NCBI GenBank assembly: GCA_035626475.1
Contig: DASPNP010000073.1
Coordinates: 1-14,680, forward strand
Reading direction: 5' to 3'
Origin: DASPKT01 sp035626475
Lineage (GTDB): Bacteria > Pseudomonadota > Alphaproteobacteria > Azospirillales > Azospirillaceae
Length of the DNA stretch: 14,680 nt
Position 1 is the stretch's first letter. The number at the start of each line of letters is the position of its first letter. A model generated the notes under the pieces. That model saw nothing but the letters and a program-made list of their open reading frames with translations. It ran no database searches and was not told where the DNA came from. Made by a program: the position numbers and the translations under genes. Shown piece after piece: positions 12,445 through 14,680 of the stretch.

Positions 12445-14680
12445 GTGGCTGAGCACTACAAGGTCGCAATCGTCGGGTCGGGGCCCGGCGGGTTGAGCGC
12501 GGCCGCGCGGGCGGGGCATCTCGGCGTCCCGCACATCCTGCTTGAGCGCACGGACCATCTCTCCGACACGATCTACAAGTACCAGAAGCGCAAGCACGTC
12601 ATGGCGCACCCGATGCAGCTGCCGCTGCGCAGCGACGTCGGGTTCGAGGAGGGCGCGCGCGAGGACGTGCTGTCCTTCGCCACCGAGGGGCTGAAGAAGG
12701 CCGGGGCGAATGTCCGCTTCAAGGCCGAGGTCACCTCCATCACGGGCGAGAAGGGCAACTTCACCCTCACCATCAACGGCTCGGAGACCATCACGGCCGA
12801 GTATGTGGTCATGGCCATCGGCTGCCAGGGCAATCTGCGCAAGCTGAGCGTGCCCGGCGACGATTGGGAGCGGGTGCAGTACCAGCTGGACGATCCCGAC
12901 GAGTACAAGAACGAGCGCATCGTCGTCATCGGCGGCGGCGACGCGGGCATCGAGAACGCGCTCGCCCTGATGCCCAACAACGACGTGACCATCGTCAACA
13001 ACGGCGCCGAGTTCGCCTACGCCAAGCCGGCCAACGCCGCCATGGTCAAGGAGGCGATCAAGTCCGGCAACATGTCCGGCTTCATGTCCTCCTCCGCCAA
13101 GAGCGTGGCGCCCGGCGTGCTGACGCTGAACACGCCGGACGGCGAGGTCGAGGTTCCCTGCGACCGCATCATCGCCCGCATCGGTGCCCTGCCGCCCCGC
13201 AAGTTCGTGGAGAGCTGCGGCGTGCAGTTCCCCTCGCCCGCCCCCAGCGCCTTCCCGCAGGTGAGCGAGACCTACGAGTCCAACGTGCCCGGCCTCTACA
13301 TCATCGGCGCCCTGGCGGGCTATCCGCTGATCAAGCAGTGCATGAACCAGGGCTACGAGGTGGTCGAGTTCATCAACGGCAACCGCATCCCGCCGGCGGA
13401 CGAGCCGCTGCTGCAGGAGAAGCTGAACAAGGCCCGGGTCGACCTCTCCGTCTCCGAGTTGGTGGAGCTGATCCGCCAGCGCCTGCCGGTCTTCGCCAAG
13501 CTGACCACGCTGCAGGTCCGCGAGATGCTGCTGGCGACCGAAATCCATGTGAAGAAGCCGGGCGAGACCGTCTTCCAGCGCAACGACTACACCAACACCT
13601 TCTGGGCCATCGCCGACGGCGCCGTGGACATCCAGGTCAACCCGCTGAACCCGAAGGAGGTCGTGACGCTGAAGTCCGGCGACTTCTTCGGCGAGATGGG
13701 CCTGATCGCCGGCCGCCGCCGCACCGCGACCGTGCTGGCGAAGGAGCCGTCGCTGCTGCTGGAGGTGGCGCGCAACACCATGCTGCGCCTCAACAACTCC
13801 GTGCCCGAGGTGCGCCGCGCCATCGACGAGGTGGCTATCGTCCGCCAAATCCAGACCTACCTGGCGCCGAAGGTGAACCGCGACATCCTCTCGGACGTCA
13901 TCGGCAAGGCGGAGATCGTCGCCTTCAAGAAGGGCGACCCGCTGATCGAGCAGGGCAACGACGACGACTGCATGTACCTGATCCGCTCGGGATCGGTGGT
14001 GGTGTCGCGCAAGGATGCCGGGCGCGAGATCGTGCTGTCCTACGTCCCGGCCGGCAACTATGTCGGCGAGATGGCGCTGCTGAACAAGTCCAAGCGCTCG
14101 GCCAGCGTGAAGGCCGCGGTGGCGACCGAGGCGATCAAGCTCGACAGCGCCGCCATGCGCGACCTGCTGGAGCGCATCCCCGACGTGCGCCGCCAGGTGG
14201 AGGGGACGCTGCGCGCCCGCACCCTCTCCAACATCAAGCAGGAGGAGCACACGGAAGTCGGCGGCATGACCGAGTTCCTGATGAAGCAGGGCCTCGGCGA
14301 GGCCACCGACGTGCTGCTCATCGACGAGAGCCTGTGCGTCCGCTGCGACAATTGCGAGAAGGCCTGCGCCGAGACCCACCATGGCGTGTCGCGCCTGAAC
14401 CGCGAGGCCGGCCCGACCTTCGCCAACGTCCACGTGCCGACCTCCTGCCGGCACTGCGAGCATCCGCACTGCATGAAGGACTGCCCGCCCGACGCGATCC
14501 AGCGCGACGAGCAGGGCGAGGTCTACATCATGGACACCTGCATCGGCTGCGGGAACTGCGAGCGCAACTGCCCCTACGGCGTCATCCAGCTGGCGGCGGT
14601 GCCGCCGGAGAAGCCGAGCCTGTGGCAATGGCTGTTCTTCGGCCGCGGCTCCGGCCCCGGCGAGGACAAGTCGCCCGAGG
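12445..14680 (+). CDS. FAD/NAD(P) reductase - dual cNMP-binding - polyferredoxin fusion protein (3' end beyond window)
   Basis: The frame is open from GTG 12445 (GGAGG at 12435-12439) to the window end, 745 codons. Residues 1-320 are a two-dinucleotide-fold flavoprotein: FAD motif GSGPGG (11-16), NAD(P) motif GGGDAG (163-168), and YIIGALAGYP (285-294) closing the FAD site. The thioredoxin-reductase CxxC is absent. Residues about 345-455 and 475-585 are two cyclic-nucleotide-binding domains with intact phosphate cassettes, GEMGLIAGRRRTA (416-428) and GEMALLNKSKRSA (541-553). From 631 come Cys motifs for three [4Fe-4S] clusters: C631/634/637/641, C668/671/676/680 and C699/702/705/709, laid out as in DmsB/HycB-type electron-transfer subunits; a fourth cluster or more domains may follow. 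It probably moves electrons between NAD(P)H, FAD and Fe-S partners under nucleotide control. The partner is unknown. Confidence 0.9.
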   Translation, partial: MAEHYKVAIVGSGPGGLSAAARAGHLGVPHILLERTDHLSDTIYKYQKRKHVMAHPMQLPLRSDVGFEEGAREDVLSFATEGLKKAGANVRFKAEVTSITGEKGNFTLTINGSETITAEYVVMAIGCQGNLRKLSVPGDDWERVQYQLDDPDEYKNERIVVIGGGDAGIENALALMPNNDVTIVNNGAEFAYAKPANAAMVKEAIKSGNMSGFMSSSAKSVAPGVLTLNTPDGEVEVPCDRIIARIGALPPRKFVESCGVQFPSPAPSAFPQVSETYESNVPGLYIIGALAGYPLIKQCMNQGYEVVEFINGNRIPPADEPLLQEKLNKARVDLSVSELVELIRQRLPVFAKLTTLQVREMLLATEIHVKKPGETVFQRNDYTNTFWAIADGAVDIQVNPLNPKEVVTLKSGDFFGEMGLIAGRRRTATVLAKEPSLLLEVARNTMLRLNNSVPEVRRAIDEVAIVRQIQTYLAPKVNRDILSDVIGKAEIVAFKKGDPLIEQGNDDDCMYLIRSGSVVVSRKDAGREIVLSYVPAGNYVGEMALLNKSKRSASVKAAVATEAIKLDSAAMRDLLERIPDVRRQVEGTLRARTLSNIKQEEHTEVGGMTEFLMKQGLGEATDVLLIDESLCVRCDNCEKACAETHHGVSRLNREAGPTFANVHVPTSCRHCEHPHCMKDCPPDAIQRDEQGEVYIMDTCIGCGNCERNCPYGVIQLAAVPPEKPSLWQWLFFGRGSGPGEDKSPE

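Noticed and set aside
12427..14628. A 733-codon open frame on the minus strand opposite the flavoprotein fusion.
   Set aside because: The translation is His/Asp/Val/Leu/Arg-rich low complexity with no family motif. The plus strand encodes clear FAD, cNMP and Fe-S motifs. Long antisense frames arise readily at this G+C content.
1..14680. A search by eye for CRISPR repeats, tRNA cloverleaves, rRNA and transposase genes.
   Set aside because: Nothing with the needed regular spacing, conserved arms or catalytic motifs was found.

Overview
The window is a GC-rich (hand-counted lines range from 57 to 82% G+C), densely coding chromosomal segment, most likely from an alphaproteobacterium; a Rhodospirillales/Azospirillum-like relative is my best guess. 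The guess rests on base composition, the style of the chemoreceptor, CysD, glutathione transferase and CigR-like proteins, and an inverted repeat of a kind I associate with alphaproteobacterial intergenic DNA. No rRNA, tRNA, CRISPR array or insertion sequence was seen.

Layout. (1) 1-713, plus strand: the C-terminal tail of a chemoreceptor, a strong hairpin, and a 101-residue protein of unknown function. (2) 714-918: non-coding DNA with a perfect 28-bp inverted repeat and a hairpin at the end of the sulfate operon. (3) 919-3809, minus strand: cysD-cysNC, the sulfate activation operon making APS and then PAPS. (4) 4058-5014: a small membrane protein (minus) facing away from a secreted CigR/RcnB-like protein (plus). 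(5) 5044-7666, minus strand: two different glutathione S-transferases flanking a lower-GC alpha/beta hydrolase of the DUF900 type. (6) 7752-8424, minus strand: a hicA-hicB toxin-antitoxin pair with a good promoter whose -35 lies in a palindrome. (7) 8450-10074: a class II aldolase/adducin-family gene divergent from a Crp/Fnr-family regulator, with a near-consensus CRP site between them. (8) 10085-12245, minus strand: two paralogous HD-domain proteins, one with all metal ligands and one with nearly all of them replaced, followed by a VOC-fold protein. (9) 12445-14680, plus strand and divergent from the HD genes: a large fusion of an FAD/NAD(P) reductase domain, two cyclic-nucleotide-binding domains and a polyferredoxin module, cut off by the window end.

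The most interesting part is 10085-14680. A PDE-like HD hydrolase, its catalytically dead sister and a flavin/iron-sulfur protein with two intact cNMP-binding cassettes are arranged head to head. This suggests a small-nucleotide-gated redox system: the HD pair would set or sense a nucleotide level, and the fusion protein would route electrons in response. That reading is inference. The residue-level facts behind it are directly visible. The second well-supported regulatory observation is the CRP-type site at 9362-9377. It is centred 41.5 bp upstream of the predicted start of the aldolase-family transcript, and it sits beside a regulator whose recognition helix carries the same DNA-contacting residues as E. 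coli CRP.
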